A DNA stretch of 64,000 nt, from NCBI GenBank assembly GCA_013365325.1, contig JABVXV010000250.1, positions 30,667 through 94,666 on the forward strand. Reading direction: 5' to 3'. The stretch's first letter is position 1. The number at the start of each line of letters is the position of its first letter. The notes beneath the pieces are model-generated. The model was not told the DNA's origin. It did not search any database and was given only the letters and a program-made list of their open reading frames with translations. Position numbers and translations under genes: made by a program. Below, one piece after another: positions 1-12,331 of this stretch. This stretch comes from Dipetalonema caudispina. Lineage: Eukaryota; Nematoda; Chromadorea; Rhabditida; Onchocercidae.

Positions 1-34
1 TGTCTCTATCATACAAAATAAAATATGAATTTAC

Positions 35-3000
35 AATTTGAGTTTTCGTTCAAGAAAATCCCAAATAAACCCAACATCAAGCGAATTCATCAACAGATTT
101 ATTGTTTTTCTGAATTCTTCCAATCGTTTAACCTGAAAAGTTAAATTCAAACGGAGATCAAACATAGTTTTGGAAATTTCCGTATTGGTGTAAATAGTTC
201 ACCGAACAGTGTAACACTGAACCGTTGTAAATAATGTAACATAAATACCTGTTCGGCGGAAGTCTCTTCAGATACTGATAGGATGCTTAATCGTGACTGC
301 CGTGAACTGATAGAGGATTTACTCGTAACACTAAACCGCCGAGTCTCTTCATTAATCGTTTCTATAGAAGTTGATAACCTTTTTGTTCTACTTAATAGTT
401 TCTCTTTCTGCAAAAAGTGCATTTTAAACTAATATGAATATAAAATTTTAAACTCCAAAGTTTCAGTCTATGTGGAGCCAAATCATAGAAGTTATCAGTG
501 ACAAGAAATAGTCCATTTGATGCAAAATAACATTCATATTCATGGGACCATTTTAAAACCATATAATCCAAACAATGAAATGCTAATGTCAACCTCGACT
601 AAAATCGATTCCAATCTTGTATCATTCTTAGAAGCTGCTTCCAACAAAATTAGTAATGTTTCTTCAAGAAACAGAGAGCCTAGTTCAGGTCGATCCATAA
701 AGTATAATAACAAACGTGCAACGCGCACTTCCGTATACTGGATTTGATGCTCCTGGAATAAAAATAAATTTGGGTTTATGAAAAACTAAAGTCCATTCTA
801 GCAGTGCAACATTTTCGAAATTTGCAGTTCAATAATAGTAGACGAGAAGAGGTATATATGAAAAAAAGCGGAACAGTATTTTTGACAGCAAAGTCAACGA
901 GCTCGAGCTAGGAGTAAAAACACTCAATTACATGCTCTTTTTAATGTTACTTCTCAAAAGCGTACAGGAAGCGCAAGAAAATCCCAAATGGCTCACCTTC
1001 GTGCCGTCCCACGAGGCAAGACCACTAGTTACTTGAACTGTATCTAATTTCAGATATTCTTCAACCGCTTTCCTCGCAATCGGCAAAGCATAAGTGCTTA
1101 AACAAATTTTGTTAAATATAACTTGACTGAATTTGATCAACGTTTGAACCAAACTTCCCAGCCTATGACTCCAAATTTTGGAAAGAGCCTCCTCTAGTCT
1201 AGATTTACGCATCAACATTTTCGATAATAAAAAGGAAAAAGTGAACGAAAGTTGTAATACATGAAAAAAGTAGTGTCAAGCTGTTCGTCCACTCCAGCAA
1301 CGGGCAAACCAGTAACAGCTGAATCACCAACACGATTCAATAACCACTGATACAAACGCCTATTCAAGCTCATATCCCTGCGAAGTACCAAAAAAAGACA
1401 ACGCCTGAGGAGCTGAAAAAATGAATATTAACAAAACTTGCTTTTATAAATATGAATATAAGTTAAGCTTGATTTTCTTCAAGTCATAATTTCCGTAGTG
1501 GAAGTTTTGTATCAGTTATAATAAAATGCTTAGTGAGCAAATGAAATATAACATCTTAAATTATACTTATTTTCAACAAACAGTTCTGGTAATTAAATTT
1601 CAAACACGCACGTAAAATATATTTTTACCTGAACAAAATCTTCTCTTACGAGATGATCGGAATTTAGTGGGAAAGCAGAAGATAAAAAATCCAATAAGTG
1701 ACGTTGAACAAGTGTTGAGCCATCATCATCTGCTGCTGCGCAAAGAGCCGCTATCTGAAAAATCAATAAATGGCAAATTCCAAAGCGAAATTTTCATAAG
1801 ATCAGATCAATCAAGAGTTTTTTCTTTTTAAAAGATGCAAAACATTCATGATTTCATAGATGAAAAAGTAACATTGACAGTACCATATGATCAATGTTAT
1901 TTCCCATGATGTACTCCTGATCGTGCATACTTTTTCGACGGTTAAATTTCGCATTTACATACATCAACGCCGGAAGACGAACAGATGGCGAACCAAGGAC
2001 TGCTTCCCAAAGGCATGCAAAATATGCTTCCGGACCGACGCTGTCCTGTACTCGATCCAAAAGAGAAAATGATCTAAATAAAGATGGGCAAAAGTAATCA
2101 AGATATCAAAAAGTGGAAGTCAGAGGCTTAATAAATCCGAAAGCTAACTCGTTAGCACGAAGAAAAAAGACTGGCATAAAATGAATGAACAAACCTATCA
2201 TAGAACTCCGTTCCTTCTTCGAGGCCCAGCAAAACACCAGCGATAAAACCAGGAAGTGCTGGCTTTAACTCAACACCTAGCGGAAGGAGATACTGTTCGA
2301 ATATATTCAACAATTCCGATTTCACCTTAAATATAACAGCCAATTAAAATTTAAAGTTCTCGCAAACGAACTCTAATCGCTCTTGATGAACTCTGGAAGA
2401 GATAATCTAGAAGAATCCGAAAGGCAAAGTTTAATAATGGGATTAAAATTCTACCATAAACTTGTCGAATTAGCTTCGACGTAAAAGACGAGACAAGTAG
2501 GCAGACTAGCGCATCTAGCAAATTGTAAAATCTAAAGATAATTGGGACTCGTGAATTCAAATATTTAAATATTTCAGTTAAAAAAGACCTTTATTCCACA
2601 GTGATCCATTAATGGGAAAAGTCCAACAGCGAAAAGATACAGTAAACGTGGGAGATCCTTCCGACCAAGAATATCAAAGAGCTGTCGATAAGTTTCCAGT
2701 GCTTTCAAATGAACACCATGTGGCAGAGCGGGATGTAGGCATTGCGAAAGGCGCTTTGCTACAGTTACTGGCTTCGGTATATCACCAAATTTTGCATTTG
2801 CATGAAATACCTGCAATTTTGTAAACTAAAACATCTGATTACCAGGAAGATTTCGAAAACTTGACGGTTCTGGTCATTTGCTAGCCTCCCTCCATACTCA
2901 GAACTGAAGCCTAATACTATTGATTTATTGAGCCAAAAAATCATGCATTTAACTGATAGCTGAAATATTCCAGGCTTAGTCTATCAAAAGCGGACAGAAC

Positions 3001-3360
3001 CAAAAAATGGATCAAAAAGCAAATCAGAAACAGAATCGTAGCACAGATATAACTATACTTGACAGAAAATCGTTCATTATCTGGAAACACGTCATATTTG
3101 ATAGAATTAACAATCATTATAACAAAAGCTTTAAACTTCGTAATAAAAAAAAAAAAAAAAAAATGATTAAAAATTTGGCTCACTCGGCTAAGTTTTGCGA
3201 GAGCTGAGATCAAGTCGGCCCATTCATTGGTAGCTTCAAAAGCTTTCAGTGCTTTATCGACTGCCGCAACATAAGCCCGATATTTACTGTTATTTATTAG
3301 TGAAGCTGCTTGAGCTGCATTTGCAGCTGCATCTGTGTAACCGACCAATACTGACGACAT
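35..3360 (-). CDS. pad-1: Dopey/DOP1 family protein (PAD-1-like), N-terminal part; 3' end beyond left edge
   Basis: Exons in transcript order: 3184-3360, 2589-2825, 2195-2325, 1884-2073, 1629-1754, 1261-1412, 997-1198, about 594-752, 249-407, 35-132 (donor at 34/33). All but one junction are phase-consistent GT-AG; the 3' border of the eighth exon is uncertain (541-594). About 543 residues are encoded here; Dopey proteins are normally above 2,000, so only the N-terminal quarter is present. Family signatures I recognise: SKYRAYVAAVDKALKAFE then EWADLISALAKL (residues about 24-57), KRLSQCLHPALP..GVHLKALETY (about 80-105), GLEEGTEFYDR, SPSVRLPALMYV, RRDMSLNRRLYQWLL and TINLLMNSL. Dopey proteins act with Mon2-type partners in endosome-Golgi trafficking; C. 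elegans PAD-1 is needed for embryonic patterning. The start is supported by an acceptor TTTGTTGCAG that abuts the ATG. Introns are short (about 60-360 bp). Codon choice is richer in G/C than in the PFKFB gene. Confidence 0.94.
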
Positions 3361-3363
3361 CTG
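3361..3363 (-). promoter_or_regulatory. Acceptor abutting the pad-1 start codon (probable trans-splice site)
   Basis: On the minus strand TTTGTTGCAG lies directly before the ATG at 3360, leaving a zero-length genomic 5' UTR. That is typical of a spliced-leader acceptor in nematodes. A cis-intron from an upstream non-coding exon is an alternative. Confidence 0.55.
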
Positions 3364-6319
3364 CAACAAACAACGTGAATTCCTATGAAATTTCAGCAAT
3401 TTCAAGTAATTATTTTCATTCAATGAAGTATCATGGAATATGAACATGAATAGTACAACTATCAGTTGAACTAACTATAAGCGAAAGAGCATAAATAGCA
3501 AGTCTTATATGAAAATATCATCATTAATCTTTATCAATGAACCCAATCCCTTATCATTTGTTTCACAGTTTAGCCCGCTAAGTAATTTGATTATTGATCT
3601 CAAAGAGCAAAATGTTTTGCAATAGAACCACCATTTATGCTTTCCAATTACTGTTTATCATTTCATTACTATCTCGAAATGCTTTGATCATAACGTTTTC
3701 AATAAACAATCACAATTAGAAAAATTTGTCTATCTCCGTTAAAATTCTGCTGAATGTATGAAAATAAATAATCTTTAATTACAGTCGAGCCTGCTTTTGT
3801 TTACACATTTAATTTCCAGCTCCCACTTTTGAAAAAGGTTTTGGTTAACCGTCCAAATATTTCAGATAAGAAAATCAAATTATTCACAACTGCCGGTTCT
3901 TACATAATTATTTGATAGACTAAGTTATGAAATATCACTTATATTATGCAATAATTATATAATTCACTTTACCTACAAAAAAACAAAATGCAGAAAAATT
4001 GACAAAAAATCTCCTGGAACTCGTGAGCTAAGAATTAAAAATGAAACACGAATAATGCGTTAAGCAAGCCGGATATGAAAATCTCCTTAATAAAATCATC
4101 ACTGAAATATGAAGGGAGGCAAGGATGGGAACAGAGGCATTGTCAGGGGACATAAGCAAATAACAACATTCCCTAATTGATTTTCGAAGAGATGCAACAA
4201 AACACGAATATCAATATCCTCATTGATATTTCTTTTCCCTTCCAGCAATAGCTATTTCCTTTCTGTACAACATAAAGCGACATATATAACGCTTTTTTAG
4301 TCGTAATATGGCGATTCAATTTTCCTTCTGGAAAAATAAAAAATACCGATTTGTGTTACAGTTTAGCACTATTTTCTGTTTTACATTCTATGGCAAACCG
4401 AAACTTCGACGCTTCCTGAATCATTGTGCCGAATAAAAAATACCTTTTCGAATTACCATGTTCTCATATACTTATTACATAATGCTGAGATAAATTTACA
4501 ACGAAGATTTATCTTGGACACTAAACAGCTAAAAGGAATAAAAGAAATCAATACAAATTGTCAAAAAAATTAAAGATGTTAGAGTATTTGATTCCCAAAG
4601 GATTGAAATGAAGTTACCCTTGTTTTCGTTATGTGATAATGGGATAAGTTAATGGAAGTAAGTTTATGAAGACAGGATGTAAGTTAAAGAACAGATATTC
4701 TAATAAGATTTACACGGAACAAATAATTTCAATTAAGGAAGAAGTGAAAAAAACAAACCTCCTGAGCCAAAGCTCTTCGACGATTGAACGGGAACCTTGA
4801 CCGTTTGGTTCTTACTTTTGAGGATGGTGGAATGATTCAAATATATACTGAAAAATGAACTGTAAAAGATATCCAATTTCGTATAATAATCTTCCGAATT
4901 GTAATTTTTATTTCCTTTATCGAAATCAAAACGAAATAAATGATATTACAATCATTTTACAATTCTTTAATCAAATATTATAATTATATTTCTCTAATTA
5001 AAATTTACACTTTATCAACTAATGCTAAATTCTACGATAATATTCCACATTATCTACTATTGATGAAAAATTTTATCAATCTTTCTTCTCTCGCTCATTA
5101 CATTGCTCTCTTTATTCTTCTCTTTATTACTTCACTTATCAAGAATTATCGTTTGCTGAAATTGTTAACTATCTCTTGCTCACTCTCACAATGCATTATC
5201 TTTCTTTTCTAATTTTATACTTTTCCCACATCCATTCCTACCTTCTTCAATCCTTAATCCTATCCTAAGCTTATTTCACAATCGAATGAAGAGCTAAATG
5301 TCGATGGATGAAGCATTCTCAAGACTGATGTTTGAAATTATTGACGTTGCTCATTAAAATTTGATGATTTCTACGCTTATTAATTATGTAATTAGAATAT
5401 GACTTATCCTAATTCTAAAAGGATTTCAAAATTTTCAACTGGGATCAAAATTTAACTTTTCGGAAATTAAAAAAAAAAAAAAAAGTATCAAAATTTTTGG
5501 AGGTAGAAACAGTACAAGCATCATATGTCTGAACGTTTACATAAAACTGTCATTAATTTGTTTGGAAAGCTTATAGGTATTTACCCGAATGAATAAGTAA
5601 TCCGAATAAGGTAAGAAATCTGAAAATGACAAGCCACCGAAATGTCACAAATACCTTCCCATCCCTATCACAATTATCGAAAAAAACTTATTTCACAAGC
5701 AAATAAATTAATCTAAGTTTGTAAATTAGAAATGAATGAAATTTTCAAGTCTTGAATTTTCATCCTATTTTTTTTTTCTTTTTTTATTTCTTCACTGTAA
5801 AAATGGCATAATTCCTTTCACGATCAAGGCTCCTTCAAATCTTAAAAATATGCAAAATTTCAATTTTCTATATATTCTCTATATGATCGCTACAATTACT
5901 CTGTCTAATTTTTTTTTTTTTTTAAACAAACACTGTTAATATCTCAGATCCAGAAACGAACTACATTTTTTTTTTTTTTTTTGAATCCAAGAAAGCATTC
6001 AGAATTTTTTAAAATATCTCATCCTAATAACTCATTGTAGTAAAACTGATCGTATTGAATTGTAACTCAAAAAAGTTTTAAGGTTTTAATTCAAACATCT
6101 TAAAGCCATCGTAAGAAAAATCCACCGAATAATGCCCACCAAAACAATCGTTCCATTCAGAAATATCCTTTTTCATGGATTGCCATATCACGAACCGTAC
6201 GACGGTCTGTTAAATTTACTATGGACCGTGAAACATTGTCTATATTGTGTCCCGTAATCTTCATGGCTCAATCGCTTGTCTATCTCCTTGTGTACCTATC
6301 TGTCTGTCCGTATTGGTTG

Positions 6320-6450
6320 ATCTATCTATCTATCTATCTATCTATCCATCTATCTGTCTATCCATCTATCTATCTAATCTATCTATCTAATCTATCTATC
6401 TAATCTATCTATCCATCTATCTATCCAACTATATCTATCTATCTATTTAC
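6320..6450. repeat. (TCTA)n tetranucleotide microsatellite
   Basis: TCTA units with TCCA, TCTG and TAA interruptions run through this stretch, with degenerate units from about 6,278. The interruptions repeat in a higher-order pattern (TCTATCTATCTAA three times). The open frame across it (YLSIYLSI...) is a by-product of the repeat, not a gene. Confidence 0.95.
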
Positions 6451-6735
6451 CTATTCATCATTTGTCATCACCAGCAAGTGATATCATTTCATTTACAATT
6501 TTCTGATTAATTAATTAGTAAAAATTATACATTTTCCAATCTGAACTATATAATAATAACCTTTTGAAACTACATAATACAATAATAACTTTTTGATTTT
6601 AATATTGGAAAATTTCCATGTTTTTACTATGTTTAAAATATTTGTTTAGCAAATTAATTATACTTAAAATAAATTTTTCTTTTCTTTAAAAAGAATGAGT
6701 AAACAAGTTGACCATTCCTTTCTTTTATTTTGAGC

Positions 6736-6760
6736 GAGAGAGAGAGAGAGAGAGAGAGAG
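6736..6760. repeat. (GA)12 dinucleotide repeat
   Basis: Uninterrupted alternating G and A in otherwise AT-rich sequence. Confidence 0.95.
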
Positions 6761-9700
6761 TTCTAGATTAGTTTAGTCTCATTATAACTTGACCAAATAT
6801 GATTTTCTATAGGATGATAAATCATCTTGTCTAGTTGAATTTAATCATTTCCTATCATATCATAGGAATTAATCATTATCAGTATTTGAAAACCTTTTTT
6901 GATTCAAAATCCCTAATTAAAAAAAAATTTTTAAGTTTTATTTTTTTTTAACTGCCATAGATTATGAATGTTCACAAGAAATCATAAGCATATATTTCCT
7001 TCTTAAATGGAAACGATGATGTTATCATTGATTATTCCATGATCAAACTGTAATCGTTTATTCAAACAATAAAAAAGAAATCTCGAGAATTTTTGTTCAC
7101 ATATAAGAGAAGAGTAATTTTTGCATAAATGAATTCAGAATGAAAAAAAAAAAAAAAAAGCTCTCATAGAATGAACAGAGTTAATTTACTTTCTTTTTTT
7201 TTTTCTCATTTTTTCCTTTTACCTTCTCATTTAGGATATATATTCGGAATGAAAATTCATTTTACTATTATAATTAAAAAATTTCTAGCATGAATTAGGA
7301 TATCGATGATATAATAGATGAATTAAGAAGGAATTTTAATTTAGACGAATAATATGAGAAAATTTTTGAATAGCTATAATTTCTTCGTTAACGAAAAATG
7401 ATAAAATATAATCGATAATTTTAAATAGAAAATGATAAATAGTAATGTAAAGTTATGTTTATATAAAAATAGCAATCATCGTTTGTCTAAGTAATTCACA
7501 ATAAAGAAAAAGTACATGACGAACGGAAGAAATTGTTTTGAAATGTGATAATTCGAAAAGAAATGAATAACATTTGTTTTTTAAATAGTTCTTTTTTCTT
7601 TTCTTTTTTTAATTAGAATTTACTTTTGAAGAAAACTATTATTGTAAAAATTTTTTTTTTTTCTTCTTCAAACAAAGTTAATCTATGAATACTCCATAAA
7701 TTTTTTTTTTCTGATATTTTCTTTTATTTGAAAAGTATGTCTTACAAATAATAATTTAAACTCTCTTTCATTCTCTTCCTACCTCTTTACTTGAAAAAAA
7801 AAAGAAAAAGAAGAAAAGAAAAAAAAAGAAAGAAAGAAAACAATCAAACAACAAGTAGTGTTAGCATTAGGACAAAAATGAATCAATTCAAAATTATGAT
7901 TCGTTCAAAATTAATAGAAGAAACAAATTTTTTGAAAATTTGAAATTTGTGGAAATAATTTTTTAAATGAATGTTTTAACATCTTATTTATGCAAACTTA
8001 TTAGGCATAAATAACTTATCAATTGATCAGAAATGAATTGTTAAGATGATCGTAACCGACGATATATCACCATTCAGGATTCGAATCTTACAAGTTCATG
8101 TTGTGTAATGGATACTCGAGAGATGTCGTAAAAAAAAAAAAATAAATAAATTTAAATTAACATAGTAAGCAAAGGGTGAAAATTTCACTCATGTTGTCAT
8201 TAATGTTATTTACGGATATTTTGTCTAGAAGAAAATTTAAATTTCAATACATTCAGAAAATTGGAATTTCTTATTTCATTACAGAAAAATTTCTAATACA
8301 AGATTTTGCAAATGATAGATTGCAAATATTGCAAGGCGTACTGCATTAAATTTAGCTATCTAATTTTATCGTAATGTTTGAAATTTATTCCGTTCATGCT
8401 AACTCGAAATTAGTAATTAGTGCCATGTAATTGTAACAGCATAAAATCAGAAATTCAATTATTTTATTAATTTGTTTAGGCTGAATTAAATGAATTGAAA
8501 AGTTGTTAAATTTAAAAGAAAAAAATTGCAACAAAGAATTTGAATAGGTAATGCTTTTTTGATCCTAAAAAATTTTTGTTAAGATAAAGCTAACTGATCA
8601 TTTTTCTTCGATCAAAAAATTCATGATATTTAAAAGAAATTGGGGAAAAAAAAAAGAAAAACAAACTGCTTGTAAACCATTCATCAATTATTTTTATAAA
8701 CAAAATGTTTTTAATAGAAAATTTTGGTGTCAAAAATTAGGAGAGAAGAAAAAAAAAAAACAAAAACGAATTGAAAGTTTTTCTTTTAATCAATAAACAA
8801 ATGATTGTATTTTTAATTGTGAAGAAAAAAAAAATGGAAGAGGTGAAAAAAATTAGAAATTAACTTTGATGTAACAATAAAAGATAGAAATAATTTCACA
8901 TCAGTTTACTACAATATTCCAAAATATTGTGATAACAATTTAAATATTTATATATCATAGCATATTGCCTGTTATCAGTATGTTAATGCCATGAATACAT
9001 TTCAATCATTACAGCAACCATTCAACATCAACATTGTTGAATCGAAATGAAGTTTTATTGATAAACAAAATTATTGTCAAATGTTGAATTTCAAATGTTT
9101 CGTGTAAGAATAATTACAAATTATTTTTCTTTCTAATTCTAATATTTGATTGCTGAAAATCGATATTAAAAATTTTGAATTTTTCAAACGATCCTGTAAT
9201 AATGATTATAATTGAAAATCTCAGGAAAAGCATCCGATAATGATCGGAAAATATATTGTTTGTTATGGGTTTAATAAGATTAATATGTTTTTCCGGTGAT
9301 TTATGAAATAATATATCATTCGATATAAGACATACCAGATATTTCTATTCTAATCGATGAATGATCAATAGATATTACCGGTTAACATGAATTTATGAAA
9401 TTAACTGTTAAATTATTCTGCTTAATGAAGCCACTGATTAAATTTACCAAAGATATCAATAGTATGAAATTAAAACTTAACTAATCATATATAACATTAT
9501 AATGCTTTCGAAAATTTATCTTGCCGAATTTCAAAGGTAAATTATGAAGCTACTGATAAAATCAAATTCGCTACATTTCATGAAAGTTTAGTTTCTTTTA
9601 AGCTAAATCATTTTAGCAAAATAAGTCAAACAAGAAAATAGGAAAGAAAGATAAGTTACTAGTTAAATTTGAAATTGAAATCTGAAATTAATGAGTGGCA

Positions 9701-11069
9701 GGTGGGCATTTTGTGAGGAAAAATCTGATTGAAAATATTTTTTCCATGAAAAAGAAAACCTGAAATGTGTTTGTGTGTCTTCCGTGTTATCTATTTTCCA
9801 ATTTCTATAATCCTAGAAAAGTTAATGTTTCATCCAATAATCGTTTAATCCCTTCCACTAAATCAAATTAATGTGCAATTTTAACCGATGATTCATAACA
9901 AATTATTTTTATCGAAAATTTTATGCAAAAAAGACAAGAATATGTAAAGAAGGAAAAAAAAAAACGACAAAAGCGGGAAAAAAAAATTAAAGGTCGAAAA
10001 AAAAAAAGAAACAAAGATGGAAAAAGAAATTAAATTTCAATATAGCTAATAAAATACTTTTGTTGACAACATTTTTATTGTTTAAAAATTTTACATTAAT
10101 AAATTTTATATCGTATGTGTATTATTGTACTAAACAAAATTTTATTTCAAACATTTCAATCGTCATTGTTATCATTGGAGAAAATTCAAAAATTCATTGA
10201 AAAATAAGGATTCGAGATATTTTATGAATCGTACTCGAAAAAGATTCCCTTCTAGAGGTAATGAAAATTGCTTGAAAAATTGATTAATTTTAATATTTGA
10301 TTTATTCACACCTATTGCTTGTTAATCATTCAAAATGAACAGAAAAAAAGAGATAAAATTTGAAAAATTTTTGAATATTTCATTAAATTTCATTTACATG
10401 TGCATAATGGAAATGTTATAGTGTAAAATATAAAATTAATAGACGGAATTGAAACTTTTTTATATTATATCGAAGCTGATAAATTTTGACTCTAAAATTT
10501 TGTTGAAAATTGATCATGAAAAACGAAAATTTTAATTTAAATCAGAATAATTACAATGATAGAAAAAGCACAAATATCATATATTGAATCAGCTGTTTTA
10601 CAGCAAAATATTTGTGATCATTGATTGGTATGAATGAATTTGTTAGCACTTAACATATGACATCCTGATGCTTTTTAACTTTTATTTACTTTTATTTCTT
10701 GTAAAAGATATACAATGTTTAAAAATAAAATTATTGATTGATTTTTATGTTTCATTTTTATATTCACTTTACATAGGTTAACATTGAAAAATTACAAAAA
10801 ATTTTACCACAGCGTAAATAAGCGAAATGCACAAATAATAGCAAAATCGGTTAGCTTTTTCTTTCATTATTTTTGAAATTTTCAAACGATTAGAAAAAAT
10901 AATGGTTAAAGATTAATGAAATTTTTTCATGCTTAAAATAGTATTTTGAAAAAAAAAAAAAAAAAAAAATGAAGTTTTCCATTGCTTTCATTATTTTTTA
11001 CTCCAATTGCTCATTTAAGCATTTCTTTTTTTTTTTTTTTGATGAATAAATAAATATTTTTTGTGAGAA

Positions 11070-11231
11070 AATAATTCGCAATGCAAATATTTTCATCTTT
11101 CGCCTCTCCATACTTTATCAAAAATTAAAATACAAAATTTGATCCAATTCAATAATTCGCAATGCAAATATTTTCATCTTTCGCCTCTCCATACTTTATC
11201 AAAAATTAAAATACAAAATTTAATCCAATTC
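11070..11231. repeat. 81-bp direct tandem duplication, two near-identical copies
   Basis: Copy 1 is 11070-11150 and copy 2 is 11151-11231. I see one substitution between them (gatcc versus aatcc near the 3' end of each unit), so the duplication is young. Neither copy shows an open frame of note; both contain a CTTTCGCCTCTCC core that is GC-rich for this neighbourhood. Confidence 0.93.
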
Positions 11232-11267
11232 AATAATATTTGTTCCTAATGTAACATATTTGAATGT

Positions 11268-11345
11268 TGTTACTTTTGTTGTTGTTGCTATCCTTGCTGT
11301 TGTTGTTGTTGTTGTCGTTGTTGTTGTTTGTTGTTATTGTTATTG
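11268..11345. repeat. GTT-rich trinucleotide stretch
   Basis: Imperfect GTT/TTG units with GCT, GTC and ATT interruptions. The minus strand reads as CAA-rich codons but is broken by stops, so no polyglutamine exon is claimed. Confidence 0.85.
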
Positions 11346-12331
11346 CTTGATATATTTACAAATAACAATAATTAATTATCATTTTTTCTTTTCTCCTTTA
11401 TTGCAAATGACCAAAATCAATTAAGAAAATTTATTTAATTAGTATTACACCAACACAATCACAATAAGATTAATGATATGGTATAAGAAATGAAACAGAC
11501 AAAGAAATAGTTGGAGGAAAAAAAAAAAGAAAGGATTATTAAAATTTGTATATTGAAATTGAAATTGTTATGTGAAATTAATAAAACTAATAAATATGTT
11601 TATTTAATAATTATTTCACATTTTAATATATTTAAACTATCGTTTTGGAAAGGATTGAAATACCCGTATATTTTGCTTTTTCGGCAGAAATGAAATTATT
11701 GATGAAAAGGATAGCTATGCTAAATGTACGATTAATTATTAAGGATGAATTTATGTAATATAAGGCAGACTTATGATTACATAAAGTAAATTTATGATTT
11801 AAAAATATCTCCTGAAAAGTAAAGATAAACAACAAAAGTAAAAGAAAAAAAAAAAAAAAAAAACGAAACTCAGAATTTGATTATTTCAATTACATAATTT
11901 GAGAAACATTTTACATTCTGATGCATGTATATTTCATGTGGAATGAAGGAACAGTTAAAAGTTTGAACAAAATAGAATGGATTGAATACACGTAGGTTAC
12001 GTGAGTTGCTTGTGTATAATTCGGAAAATTTTGAAAGGAATAAATAATGAAAGATTAACTTGAATTATACGAAAGGAATTTTTAGTGAATAGTAAGCATT
12101 AAATAAGTATTATTGTAGAAACAATAATATTTTACAATAATACAAATACTTTTTTTTTTTTTTTTTTTTTTTTTTTGAGTATTTTTTTTTAGTTTCATTC
12201 ATTATTTCATCAATTAATTCATATCTTATAATAATACAACTCACATATTTATCATATATTATTCTATTATCGTATCAACTTACATATTTACTAACAAAAA
12301 TTTATATCATGAAGTAGTACTGTAATTAATT

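Larger units (their letters stand above)
3364..12331. other. Gene-poor intergenic region, 9 kb
   Basis: No convincing exon was found on either strand. The first 2 kb (to about 5.4 kb), upstream of pad-1, is compositionally mixed and probably holds its promoter. A GC-richer patch at 4,760-4,820 ends in a donor-like GT on the minus strand and could be a non-coding 5' exon, but nothing proves it. The rest is AT-rich with A/T homopolymers, the TCTA array, a GA array, the 81-bp duplication and a GTT-rich stretch, each listed or mentioned separately. Confidence 0.7.

Noticed and set aside
4760..4820. GC-richer block upstream of pad-1 ending in a donor-like GT on the minus strand
   Set aside because: Could be a non-coding 5' exon, but the start codon already has an abutting acceptor and no other evidence supports it.
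6221..6403. Open frame with YLSIYLSI repeats
   Set aside because: Translation of the TCTA microsatellite.
8080..8110. GGATTCGAATC motif resembling a tRNA T-arm
   Set aside because: Neither T-stem nor acceptor stem pairs, and no D-arm or anticodon arm is present on either strand.
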